In this document: positions 6,746 through 14,354 of the stretch, one piece after another
Position numbering within the stretch: position 1 is the stretch's first letter
How the letters are laid out: the number at the start of each line of letters is the position of its first letter
Source of the DNA: CAZCDS01 sp964497585
GTDB lineage: Bacteria > Desulfobacterota > Desulfomonilia > Desulfomonilales > Desulfomonilaceae
Direction of reading: 5' to 3'
Assembly (NCBI GenBank): GCA_964497585.1
Contig: CAZCDS010000029.1
Span: 7,973 to 71,972, forward strand
Length of the DNA: 64,000 nt
Translations under genes and position numbers: made by a program
The notes under the pieces: generated by a model
The model's database searches: none
Seen by the model: the letters and a program-made list of their open reading frames with translations, nothing else
What the model was told of the DNA's origin: nothing

Positions 6746-9598
6746 ATGCTGACTCTCGGCATTGACTACGGCGCTAAGCACATAGGCGTGGCTCTAGTTC
6801 GCAACTCAGAGGACGGAAATGAGCCCCTCTTTGCCGGAACGATCAGTCGTCCGGACGAGATCGTGTTGAAGGGCAAGACCCAGCCTCGGGCTGCGATACG
6901 GCGTCTGCGGCGGACCAAGAAGACCAAGAAGGCCCGATTGAGAAAATTGAAATCAAGGCTTCTCTCGCTCGGCCTGGATGAAAAAACAGCCTCAGCAGTA
7001 GTCCGATTCAGTGAACGTCGGGGGTACAAGCCCCTGAAATTGACAGCCGAAGAGGAGGACAAAAAGGGCGAAGCGGAATTGACCTACCGCTTCAGCCGTG
7101 AGGAGTTCTTCAAAAGCTTGGAAGATGAGACCCTTCGCCTCATTCCCGACACGGACCTGAGAAATCAAGCGCTTACGGCATGCGAACACATCTTGAACCG
7201 ATACGGTGACCCTCATCGAGAAATCCGACCTCTGCGGATCGACAACCGGGGTGTGAGCAGGTGTGCATGGGAAGGGTGTCGAAACGTGACTCCAAGGCGA
7301 GTGAACGCCATGGAGGATGCGCTCAAACAGGTCCTGGTTAACTTCTTCCAGGGACCTTTGAAAGAAGACCAACACCGGCTTGAAGATGTGAGAACAGCCG
7401 CATCACGGTTAAGCCTTCTCTCACCATTGCTCAGAGAAGCAAACGGCAAGAACGCCGCCGATGATGCGAAAGCACTGAGGAAGAAGGCCCGAACTATTCT
7501 GAGAGGGTTGAGAGACGATCTACCGTTTGCCGACACGACTGAAGAAGAGGCGGAACGAGCTTGGAAATACGTCGAGAAAGGGTTGATGAATCTGATCGAA
7601 AAGAGTGAGGGAAGGAACTCATATTGCCGGCAGCACAGTGAGGAATATGTACAGAAGATCATTGCTGGGAAGCCACTTCCCTTCAAGAAGACCATCGCCG
7701 ATTCGGACATCATTTCCAGAAAGGAGCAAATTGTCTTCAGTAAGCTGTGGCGGTACATCGAGGCGAGAATCTTACCTCTAGCCCCACAGGGCATTGGCGC
7801 GCTCGTGGTTGAGCGAACGGCATTCGATCTGCTCCAAGGCAGACGGAGCAAGATCCTCCAGGCATCACAGGAGAGGATCGAAGATATCTACCAGTGGGGG
7901 CCAATGCTCGGATTCGGCAGTTCAAGCGAGATGCTGCGAGCGGAGTTCGGTGGTCTTTGTGCCTACTGCGGGAAAGAAGCGGATAAACTGATTGAGCGTG
8001 AGCACATAATGCCTCGCAAAGAGTTCTTCTTTGATAGCTACCTCAATATCCTGCCTTCCTGCCCTCGCTGCAATAAGGAGAAATCCTCCAGACGATTAGG
8101 TACGGCGCGGTTCACCATTAGTGAGAAAGCATACGACGCGTACTCCGGATACCTTGCCGGCATCGCAAAGCAGAGGCCTCTACATGCCCTGCACACGGAA
8201 AAGAAGGGAATCCTGAATCTCATGCGGGACCCTGAGCGCTCGTGGGAGGCTGATCGATACCTGACTCTTATTGCAAACAGCCTCGCATCCATCGTACGAA
8301 CCCAGCGAGGTCCTCGTCCCTTAGCCAGGTATCTCTGTTCGAGGCTTTCCGCTCGACAGAAGAAAGCCCCAAAGATCACCTTCCTCAACGGCCGACACAC
8401 AGCCCTGTACCGCAACCTCGCGTATCCGGCGTTCGACAAGATCACAGACAAGGCCCAACGAAGCACGGTTAACCATGCGCTGGACGCCATGCTGCTTGCG
8501 AGTTCACTTCCTGCCATCACCCCACTCGAAAGGCGAGGACTAAATGCTCATACCATTGGGACTTGGTTGCGATCTGTCCGCTCTCGTGCTCCTCGGGAAG
8601 GATCTGAAGGCATACCAAAACTTCCTCGATACAACTGGTGCGTCGACGGCTTTGAACAGGTAGATTCGAACGGTTACGTGTCCGTGGACATGGCGACCAT
8701 CAACTGGAATAGAAGGGACTCTGCGACACACAAGCAGGACCCGTTCGGATGGTCGAAGAAGGAGAAAAGGCCTACGAAGCGGATAAGCGCACAGGAACTT
8801 TATGAGACGCTGGTGAACCCACGAAACGCGGCAAAGGTGAAGGGCCACGTGGAAAGAATCCATCACCCTGCACTCCGGTCGGTTATGCTCGAGAAACTCA
8901 GCGCGGAGTCTCCAGGTCCGGCCACGGCGGCCGCGATGAAGGAATGGTTGCGAAAATCCGTTGCCAACAGCATCGATCAATCAGCCTTCTCGAACCACCC
9001 GGCCGACCAAGCCAGGAAAAGGGATCTGGAGAAATTTGTCAAAGATCCTCAGGCGCAGATTCCGCTGGTAATCGGCGTAAAGCGCTTTGACACGGGAGTC
9101 CAGGGCAAGATCGATCTGGAAAGAAAGGACCCCGTCTCCAATAACATCACCCACCGGTATCAAACCGAGCCTGCCAACCGGGCGGTGATCCTCGCGTATC
9201 CAAGCACCCCAACCGGTTCTTGCGACAGGTCAAAACCATCCGTGGCGTACGTCCGACAGAATCTTGCCCTCAAGACTAACCAAGCAATTTTCAGCACGAA
9301 ACCGGAACTGCTGCAGAATGGGGTGGCCCTGAATGACCCGAAGAATTCGACCCGGGAATGGGGACGGGTTCTTGAAGGATACTTGCGTGATTGTGGCTTT
9401 CACAGCTACATAACCCTCACGTCCGGTTGCGTAGTTCGGTACGAGGACGGGAAGGAATTACTCATCAGGAACTTCGACAAGAAGGACTTCACGAAGAGCC
9501 TGCTGAAGAACGTCATAGGAGTGAGGAGGAATCCGTTCGTTTCCTCCGTCGTTCCTTTGAAGGCATTGACAGCAGCTTCGCCACTTGGTAAGAAGTAG
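6746..9598 (+). CDS. cas9: Cas9-like RuvC-HNH CRISPR effector nuclease
   Basis: A 950-residue protein (counted from the ATG at 6746, which has GGGGTGGG 5 bases upstream and places RuvC-I at residue 4; an in-frame ATG at 6731 adds five residues). Domain order follows Cas9: RuvC-I LGIDYGAKHIG (Asp7); an Arg/Lys-rich bridge helix (about 47-73); a recognition-like region (about 75-345); RuvC-II ALVVERTAF (Glu356); an HNH module with zinc knuckles Cys405-x2-Cys408 and Cys439-x2-Cys442 around Glu419-His420 and Asn434; RuvC-III NHALDAM (His577, Asp580); then a ~340-residue C-terminal part likely holding the PAM-interacting and wedge domains. All catalytic residues are intact. The zinc-ribbon HNH resembles IscB and type II-D rather than canonical Cas9. 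Cys173/Cys178 and Cys294/His297 could bind another zinc. A tracrRNA candidate and CRISPR array follow at once; no adaptation genes are near. Subtype is uncertain (II-C or II-D-like). Confidence 0.9.
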   Translation: MLTLGIDYGAKHIGVALVRNSEDGNEPLFAGTISRPDEIVLKGKTQPRAAIRRLRRTKKTKKARLRKLKSRLLSLGLDEKTASAVVRFSERRGYKPLKLTAEEEDKKGEAELTYRFSREEFFKSLEDETLRLIPDTDLRNQALTACEHILNRYGDPHREIRPLRIDNRGVSRCAWEGCRNVTPRRVNAMEDALKQVLVNFFQGPLKEDQHRLEDVRTAASRLSLLSPLLREANGKNAADDAKALRKKARTILRGLRDDLPFADTTEEEAERAWKYVEKGLMNLIEKSEGRNSYCRQHSEEYVQKIIAGKPLPFKKTIADSDIISRKEQIVFSKLWRYIEARILPLAPQGIGALVVERTAFDLLQGRRSKILQASQERIEDIYQWGPMLGFGSSSEMLRAEFGGLCAYCGKEADKLIEREHIMPRKEFFFDSYLNILPSCPRCNKEKSSRRLGTARFTISEKAYDAYSGYLAGIAKQRPLHALHTEKKGILNLMRDPERSWEADRYLTLIANSLASIVRTQRGPRPLARYLCSRLSARQKKAPKITFLNGRHTALYRNLAYPAFDKITDKAQRSTVNHALDAMLLASSLPAITPLERRGLNAHTIGTWLRSVRSRAPREGSEGIPKLPRYNWCVDGFEQVDSNGYVSVDMATINWNRRDSATHKQDPFGWSKKEKRPTKRISAQELYETLVNPRNAAKVKGHVERIHHPALRSVMLEKLSAESPGPATAAAMKEWLRKSVANSIDQSAFSNHPADQARKRDLEKFVKDPQAQIPLVIGVKRFDTGVQGKIDLERKDPVSNNITHRYQTEPANRAVILAYPSTPTGSCDRSKPSVAYVRQNLALKTNQAIFSTKPELLQNGVALNDPKNSTREWGRVLEGYLRDCGFHSYITLTSGCVVRYEDGKELLIRNFDKKDFTKSLLKNVIGVRRNPFVSSVVPLKALTAASPLGKK
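9566..9594 (+). promoter_or_regulatory. Possible promoter for the tracrRNA candidate
   Basis: TTGACA at 9566-9571, a 17-bp spacer and TAAGAA at 9589-9594 (weak -10), inside the 3' end of the effector gene. The predicted start near 9601 would put the anti-repeat about 26 bases into the transcript. The -10 match is poor, so this is tentative. Confidence 0.3.
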
Positions 9599-9600
9599 AA

Positions 9601-9765
9601 AATTGGTCTTTGACAAATCGGTTTTCAGTCAGTTCCGGTTGAAAAGAGCATCCGTCTGCTGAGCACTCCGGGATCGGGCAGTCCCGGCACTTGCGGTTCT
9701 CGGGCTTTGCTCTGGGACAAATCAGCAGACTCGTCGCAAGACAGATGTGAGCCCGTTATCTTATC
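9601..9765 (+). ncRNA. Candidate tracrRNA
   Basis: Bases 9627-9645 form an anti-repeat to positions 2-18 of the CRISPR repeat: 9627-9634 pairs with repeat bases 18-11 (8 bp), a 1x2 internal loop follows, then 9637-9644 pairs with repeat bases 9-2, including one G-U wobble at 9638. The wobble works only in plus-strand RNA, supporting transcription in the same direction as the effector. The tail 3' of it is structured: GTCTGCTGA (9654-9662) pairs perfectly with TCAGCAGAC (9722-9730), enclosing CCGGGA-N8-TCCCGG (9668-9687) and a weaker hairpin (about 9695-9718). Anti-repeat pairing with the 5' half of the repeat followed by a folded tail is the type II guide geometry. No T-run terminator is seen before the array, so readthrough is possible. 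Confidence 0.75.
9606..9621 (+). repeat. Left arm of 16-bp inverted repeat bracketing tracrRNA and array
   Basis: GTCTTTGACAAATCGG, the exact reverse complement of 10620-10635. It ends 5 bases before the anti-repeat. Flanking bases do not match, so the identity is limited to 16 bp. Confidence 0.7.
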
Positions 9766-10612
9766 AAGACAATCAAACTGACTCCGTCGCTTCCGTTGCG
9801 ACTCCGTAGCTGGTGACCGTCGGAACCGACTATGCAGTTTCAATCAAACTGACTCCGTCGCTTCCGTTGCGACGTTTGCTGCCCTATCGGCCAGGGTGAG
9901 CCAGTAGTTTCAATCAAACTGACTCCGTCGCTTCCGTTGCGACGTCTTCGGATACGTGGGAGGATTATCTGAGTAAGGTTTCAATCAAACTGACTCAGTC
10001 GCTTCCGTTGCGACTACGCTACCTCTCTCATTCGGCTACAGTTCCGCGGTTTCAATCAAACTGACTCCGTCGCTTCCGTTGCGACTGGCTTTAGGAGACT
10101 AGCAAGGCACTTCTCTGTCTGTTTCAATCAAACTGACTCCGTCGCTTCCGTTGCGACTGGCTTTAGGAGACTAGCNNNNNNNNNNNNNNNNNNNNNNNNN
10201 NNNNNNNNNNNNNNNNNNNNNNNNNNNNNNNNNNNNNNNNNNNNNNNNNNNNNNNNNNNNNNNNNNNNNNNNNNNAGGCTCTTGAAAGAGAGTTTCAATC
10301 AAACTGACTCCGTCGCTTCCGTTGCGACATCCTCAAGAATTCTGTCAGGCTCTTGAAAGAGAGTTTCAATCAAACTGACTCCGTCGCTTCCGTTGCGACA
10401 TGATGTTCAGGTCGAGCATGCCGTGTTCAGAAAAGTTTCAATCAAACTGACTCCGTCGCTTCCGTTGCGACGAGGCCGTCAATCGAGCTGGCCTACAACA
10501 TTAAGTTTCAATCAAACTGACTCCGTCGCTTCCGTTGCGACCGAGTCTCTTCCGCTTGATTTCAAGCCACTTAACGTTTCAATCAAACTGACTCCGTCGC
10601 TTCCGTTGCGAC
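9766..10612 (+). CRISPR. CRISPR array, 37-bp repeats, 33-35-bp spacers
   Basis: Eleven repeats are visible, at 9766, 9837, 9907, 9978, 10049, 10121 and, after the gap, 10292, 10363, 10435, 10505 and 10576 (each 37 bp). They begin GTTTCAATCAAACTGACTCC and end with a hairpin GTCGC-N7-GCGAC (repeat bases 21-37). The first repeat is degenerate at its first four bases (AAGA instead of GTTT), and the fourth carries C to A at 9997; the rest are identical. Nine complete distinct spacers are visible. The repeat's 5' half is complementary to the RNA at 9627-9645. The degenerate repeat lies on the tracrRNA side, which may mark that end as leader-distal, so the order of acquisition and the transcription direction are not settled. 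Confidence 0.97.
10176..10275. other. 100-N assembly gap within the array
   Basis: Exactly 100 Ns, a conventional unknown-length scaffold gap. The 18 bases before it (10158-10175) duplicate the start of the preceding spacer (10086-10103), and the 16 bases after it (10276-10291) duplicate the end of the following spacer (10347-10362). Both contig ends therefore look like repeat-collapsed copies and the true array is of unknown length. Confidence 0.95.
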
Positions 10613-10619
10613 AGGCAGA

Positions 10620-10635
10620 CCGATTTGTCAAAGAC
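10620..10635 (-). repeat. Right arm of 16-bp inverted repeat bracketing tracrRNA and array
   Basis: CCGATTTGTCAAAGAC, the reverse complement of 9606-9621, starting 8 bases after the last repeat ends. Confidence 0.7.
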
Positions 10636-11026
10636 TTCTAACCTCTTACAACTCCCCTTGTGCGAACCTCCATTTCCGGCCGGACTACTCCAAAGAAATA
10701 CCTCGATCAGCCTCTCACTCACATCGCCTATGTATCCAATTTGCAAGCACAAGCTGGTCCTCTGCGAACCCCTTGCTCTCCAAATCATGGAATTGGTTCG
10801 GTCATCTCTCGGATTTCGTTTCCCATTCATCCCGCATAGTCTGATGACTGCCTGATGTGAGCTTGTCGTTCGCCAGTCAGGGTGGTCGGCTTGGCAGTAT
10901 CCTAGTGAATTCGGAGAGTTTTCGCGGAAACCACCCGCGCGATCGGCCCGTCGGGTATTATTCTGCCGGGAAATAGTACATCGCTTCAGAAATAGCTTTA
11001 CGGCGGTTCACCGCGGCCTCGGCAGG

Positions 11027-11049
11027 CACTGGTGGACAAGCCACCAGTG
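11027..11049. repeat. REP-like palindrome
   Basis: CACTGGTGG (11027-11035) and CCACCAGTG (11041-11049) form a perfect 9-bp stem with loop ACAAG, followed by GCACCC. It belongs with the similar palindrome at 23756-23786. Confidence 0.65.
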
Positions 11050-11304
11050 GCACCCGGATGTAGAGTAGTCCCGCACGTGCAAAGGAACCATGTAAACGGT
11101 CTATCCGTGCCCATGCGAATGACCCAGAGAGTATTTCTCAGGATTTCCTTCAGTCGTTGGTGTTCCGGAACGCGCGGCCACACACCTCGGAATCAAGACA
11201 CGGACTTGGTCTGTGTCCAGGTCCGTGGCACTCCCGCGCTGTGCTCTTCGCCGGCGGAAGCGTCCTCCCCTTCCGCGCCACCGGTGTGCAGTCCGTGGAT
11301 GGTA

Positions 11305-11333
11305 TTGATATGGTTGCAATCTTGAGGTAGGAT
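11305..11333 (+). promoter_or_regulatory. Possible promoter of the nqr/rnf-like operon
   Basis: TTGATA at 11305-11310, 17-bp spacer, TAGGAT at 11328-11333 (4 of 6 to consensus). It lies about 40 bases before the first start codon of the operon. Confidence 0.4.
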
Positions 11334-11373
11334 TAAAACTTCGCACCATAGCTGAAAGAGCATACGTTAGCTT

Positions 11374-12438
11374 GTGACAGGGGAGCGGCCGCGGGTACCC
11401 ATGACCCGCGGTCATCGTCTCTTCAGAGGTCCGATCGTGCTTGATCGCGTGAAATACTCCCTCCGGCGCCAACCGCCCATGCGGGCCATGCTGATCGCAC
11501 TGACGCCCAACCTGGGCGTCGGAGTCTACCTCTTCGGATGGCGGTCCCTGGCGTTGGTTCTGTTCTGCTGTCTCGTTGCGTACGTCACGGAGGTCATATT
11601 CGAGACGTACCGGGGAGGTACGCCCACGGAGAGCATCCTCGTTTCCGGCGCCCTGATCGGGCTCAGTCTTCCGCCCTCCTGCCCGTACTGGATCGCCGCG
11701 ACGGGAACGATTTTCGGCGTGGTCTTCGGAAAGCAGGTATTCGGCGGATTCGGCAAGAACATCTTCAACCCCGCAATCGTGGGCAGGTGCTTCTTGTACG
11801 TCTGTTTTCCGATCCCCATGACGAGTCAATGGATGACTCCGGGATCGTTCCCGTTCGGTCGGCTTGCTTCGTACACCGCGACCGACGCGATCACGTCGGC
11901 CACGCCCCTGATCGCCTTCAAGCAGTCCGGCGCCTTGACCGACCTGGCGGCGCTCTTCTTCGGGAACATCGCCGGTTCCATCGGTGAGACCTCCGCAGTG
12001 GCCATACTTATTGGCGGGGCGTACATCATTTACCGGGGAGTCGCGGATTGGCGGTATCCCGTTTCCTGCCTCCTGGGCGCGGTATCGCTCAACATCGTGC
12101 TCTATCTCGCCGGAGTGCAGGGCGTTATGGATCCGTTGAGGAATCTGCTGGCGGGCAGCCTGCTCTTCGGTGCGTTCTTCATGGTGACCGAGCCTGTGTC
12201 GGGCTGTGTGAAGAAGGAAGCGAAATGGGCCTATGGATTCCTCATAGGTATTCTCTGGATCGTGATCAGGTCCTTTTCGAGTTTCCCGGAAGCAACAGCC
12301 TTCGCGATACTGCTCGGCAATACCTTCGGACCGCTCTTTGACGAAGCAGTGATTGCGATGGAAAAGAGGAAGAAAGCTCGGGCCGCAGCGCCGCCTGCGG
12401 TAGCCCAATCCGGCCAGGTGTCCGAAAAGCGCGCATGA
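11374..12438 (+). CDS. NqrB/RnfD-like ion-pump membrane subunit
   Basis: Up to 354 residues from a GTG at 11374; an ATG at 11401 is an alternative, neither with a strong ribosome site. It is a polytopic membrane protein with the RnfD/NqrB core: FGKNIFNPA loop, and SATPL with Thr177 as the expected covalent FMN attachment site. The length (about 350) fits RnfD better than NqrB (about 410). The subunit belongs to redox-driven Na+ or H+ pumps that couple NADH or ferredoxin oxidation to an ion gradient. It is the first gene of the operon: no nqrA or rnfC precedes it, which is unusual. Confidence 0.9.
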   Translation: MTGERPRVPMTRGHRLFRGPIVLDRVKYSLRRQPPMRAMLIALTPNLGVGVYLFGWRSLALVLFCCLVAYVTEVIFETYRGGTPTESILVSGALIGLSLPPSCPYWIAATGTIFGVVFGKQVFGGFGKNIFNPAIVGRCFLYVCFPIPMTSQWMTPGSFPFGRLASYTATDAITSATPLIAFKQSGALTDLAALFFGNIAGSIGETSAVAILIGGAYIIYRGVADWRYPVSCLLGAVSLNIVLYLAGVQGVMDPLRNLLAGSLLFGAFFMVTEPVSGCVKKEAKWAYGFLIGILWIVIRSFSSFPEATAFAILLGNTFGPLFDEAVIAMEKRKKARAAAPPAVAQSGQVSEKRA

Positions 12439-12480
12439 GATAGCCGGAGAAAGCATCCGATTATTGCGAGAACCTGATTC

Positions 12481-13128
12481 ATGAAGTTTGTGAAGGAAAT
12501 GGCGTTCATCATCCTCGTGGCCCTCGTCTTCGCGGGGTTCACCGCATGGGTGCATGGGAAGCTGATAGCGAGGATTCGCCTGAATGATGAGACGCGTAAC
12601 TCGCGCCACCTCCTCGACGTAATGGGAATCCACGTTCCCCGGGAGGCCGGACCGGCCGAAATACGGGACATTGAGAAGCACCAGGTTGAAGAGGGCAACG
12701 TGGACGGGCTCGAGGTGTACCGATCCTTCGATAAGAACGGCAGGCCGACCGGCTACGCGTTCCCCATCGGCGGCAAAGGATTCTGGGGACGGATGCGAGG
12801 GCTGCTTGCTCTGCATAATGATCTCGACACCATCAAGGGAATCGTATTCACGTCGCACGAGGAAACACCCGGACTCGGTGCCCGGGTGGACGAGAAATGG
12901 TTCCGAGACCAGTTCAAAGGGATCAAGCTTTCGAACAGTCCCGAGAAGGGGCAATTCGTGTTCATCGGCCGAGGCGCTCCCGGGGGCAAGAACCGGGTGG
13001 ATGCCATAACCGGCGCGACCATGACCTCCACCGCGGTGGACAGGTTCCTCAATGCTGATTTACGGAAAATCGTTGCGCTGAAAGACAAGATCGGGAGGAT
13101 GGAGTGGCCGTCTCCGCGAAAAAAGTAA
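12481..13128 (+). CDS. NqrC/RnfG-like FMN-binding subunit
   Basis: A 215-residue protein with one N-terminal membrane anchor (about 5-25) and a periplasmic FMN-binding domain. The C-terminal TGATMTS motif near residues 177-183 supplies the threonine that binds FMN covalently in this family. The domain also shows the HEETPGLGA segment typical of RnfG/NqrC. It follows the NqrB/RnfD-like gene after 42 bp and overlaps the next gene by 25 bp, so translation is coupled. Confidence 0.92.
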   Translation: MKFVKEMAFIILVALVFAGFTAWVHGKLIARIRLNDETRNSRHLLDVMGIHVPREAGPAEIRDIEKHQVEEGNVDGLEVYRSFDKNGRPTGYAFPIGGKGFWGRMRGLLALHNDLDTIKGIVFTSHEETPGLGARVDEKWFRDQFKGIKLSNSPEKGQFVFIGRGAPGGKNRVDAITGATMTSTAVDRFLNADLRKIVALKDKIGRMEWPSPRKK

Positions 13129-13721
13129 CGCTTGAGGGTATCTGGGGCAATAATCCTGTTTTCCGACAGGTCCTCGGAATCTGCTCGACCCTCGCGGTGA
13201 CGAATCTCGTGGCCAATACGCTCGTGATGTGCATCGGCCTCATCTACACGCAGGCATTGGCGAGTGTCACGGCTTCCATGCTCCGGAGGGTGACGCCGTT
13301 CCGCCTGCGGATCATCTCCTCGACCCTGATCATTGCGGCGTACGTAATCGTGCTCCAAAATGTCCTTCAGGCTTATGTCCCTCATATCAGTACGCAATTG
13401 GGGCCCTACGTCGGACTCATCATCACCAATTGCATCATCCTGGGCCGGGTGGAAGCATTTGCGAGCCAGAACGGGCCCTGGCTGTCGTTGGTTGACGGGG
13501 TTGCTTCGGGTTTCGGCTATTCGTTCATTCTCATGGCGATAGCAATATTCAGGGAGGCGCTCGGCTTCGGGACCATCCTCGGGTACCCCCTTCCCTTTGA
13601 GTTCACCCACTGGACGATCATGGTCATGGCTCCGGGAGCCTTCTTCATGCTCGGAATCATCACCTGGATCGCACGCTGGATTGACTCACGGGGCCGGACC
13701 GAAGAATCCGCGGCCAAGTAG
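13104..13721 (+). CDS. NqrD/RnfE-like membrane subunit
   Basis: A 205-residue polytopic membrane protein. It starts at GTG 13104 with GGAGG just upstream and overlaps the preceding gene. The pattern LEGIWGNNPVFRQVLGICSTLAVT opens RnfE/NqrD proteins, and a paired-helix LGRVEAFAS segment carries the cysteine-free half-channel here. NqrD/RnfE and NqrE/RnfA form an antiparallel pair around an intramembrane iron centre. Here the usual cysteine of the first helix is seen as GICSTLA. Confidence 0.92.
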   Translation: MAVSAKKVTLEGIWGNNPVFRQVLGICSTLAVTNLVANTLVMCIGLIYTQALASVTASMLRRVTPFRLRIISSTLIIAAYVIVLQNVLQAYVPHISTQLGPYVGLIITNCIILGRVEAFASQNGPWLSLVDGVASGFGYSFILMAIAIFREALGFGTILGYPLPFEFTHWTIMVMAPGAFFMLGIITWIARWIDSRGRTEESAAK

Positions 13722-13734
13722 CGAGGCATCGGTA

Positions 13735-14328
13735 ATGGAAGGCACTGCATCGTTTGTCATCTTTTTTGCTTCCATTTTCACGAGCAATATCCTTTTGACC
13801 AATTTCCTCGGGATGTGCTCGTACCTTGCCGTGTCCCGGGAACTCAAGACCGCGTGGGGTTTGGGACTTGCCGTGACCTTTGTGATGACCTTCACGAGTG
13901 CGGTAAACTACTTCGTGTACTACCACGTGCTTGTACCCAACGGCCTGGAATACCTCAGGTTTATCGCCTTCATCATTGTTATCGCAGCGTTCGTGCAACT
14001 GGTCGAGATGGTCATCGACAGGGTCTCCGACAGACTCTATGCAGCGCTGGGAATATTTCTCCCGCTGATCACGGTGAATTGCGCCATTCTCGGGGCTTCT
14101 CTGTTCCTCGTGATTCGGAAGTACGATTTCCTCCAGTCCGTGGCATTCGGTCTGGGGAGCGGCATCGGGTGGACATTGGCCATTATGGCTCTGGCGGGTA
14201 TCCGGACCAAGATGGCCAGGCGATCGAAGGTAATCCCTGCGCTGGAAGGCCCCGGTATCGTTCTCATTATCACCGGGATCATCGCTCTGGGTTTCATCGG
14301 CTTCAGCGGTATGGTTTCCATCAACTGA
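13735..14328 (+). CDS. NqrE/RnfA-like membrane subunit
   Basis: A 197-residue polytopic protein, start set at ATG 13735 where the family N-terminus begins (longer in-frame starts have no ribosome site). It shows FTSNILLTNFLGMCSYLAVS, where the Gly-Met-Cys carries one of the conserved intramembrane cysteines, and a later VNCAILGASLF with the other. It is the partner of the NqrD/RnfE-like gene 13 bp upstream. Confidence 0.92.
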   Translation: MEGTASFVIFFASIFTSNILLTNFLGMCSYLAVSRELKTAWGLGLAVTFVMTFTSAVNYFVYYHVLVPNGLEYLRFIAFIIVIAAFVQLVEMVIDRVSDRLYAALGIFLPLITVNCAILGASLFLVIRKYDFLQSVAFGLGSGIGWTLAIMALAGIRTKMARRSKVIPALEGPGIVLIITGIIALGFIGFSGMVSIN

Positions 14329-14354
14329 TCCCTCGGCGGAAAGGAATACCCTCG

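Larger units (their letters stand above)
10636..11373. other. Intergenic region between array and ion-pump operon
   Basis: No protein gene is supported. It holds a REP-like palindrome (11027-11049) and a promoter candidate (11305-11333) for the operon that follows. Nothing resembling cas1, cas2 or a leader-adjacent gene is present. Confidence 0.6.

Noticed and set aside
6258..6752. 164-codon frame upstream of the effector
   Set aside because: Low-complexity Arg/Ser/Pro composition, no ribosome site, contains the terminator hairpin at 6524-6557, and overlaps the effector start.
9610..9638. TTGACA at 9610-9615 as a promoter for the tracrRNA candidate
   Set aside because: The bases 17 after it (TTCCGG) do not resemble a -10 box; the TTGACA belongs to the 16-bp inverted repeat. 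TTGACA at 9566 fits slightly better.
9766..10612. Type I or III array, because the minus-strand repeat ends in ATTGAAAC
   Set aside because: No Cascade, Cas3, Cas6 or Cas10 gene is present, and a tracrRNA-like anti-repeat and RuvC-HNH effector are adjacent.
10393..10641. Open frame within the CRISPR array
   Set aside because: It is made of translated repeats (the same peptide recurs every repeat unit) and has no ribosome site.
13815..14354. N-terminal 180 codons of the long frame running into nqrF
   Set aside because: Shadow frame within the nqrE-like gene; the nqrF N-terminal anchor begins at TTG 14355 with its own ribosome site.
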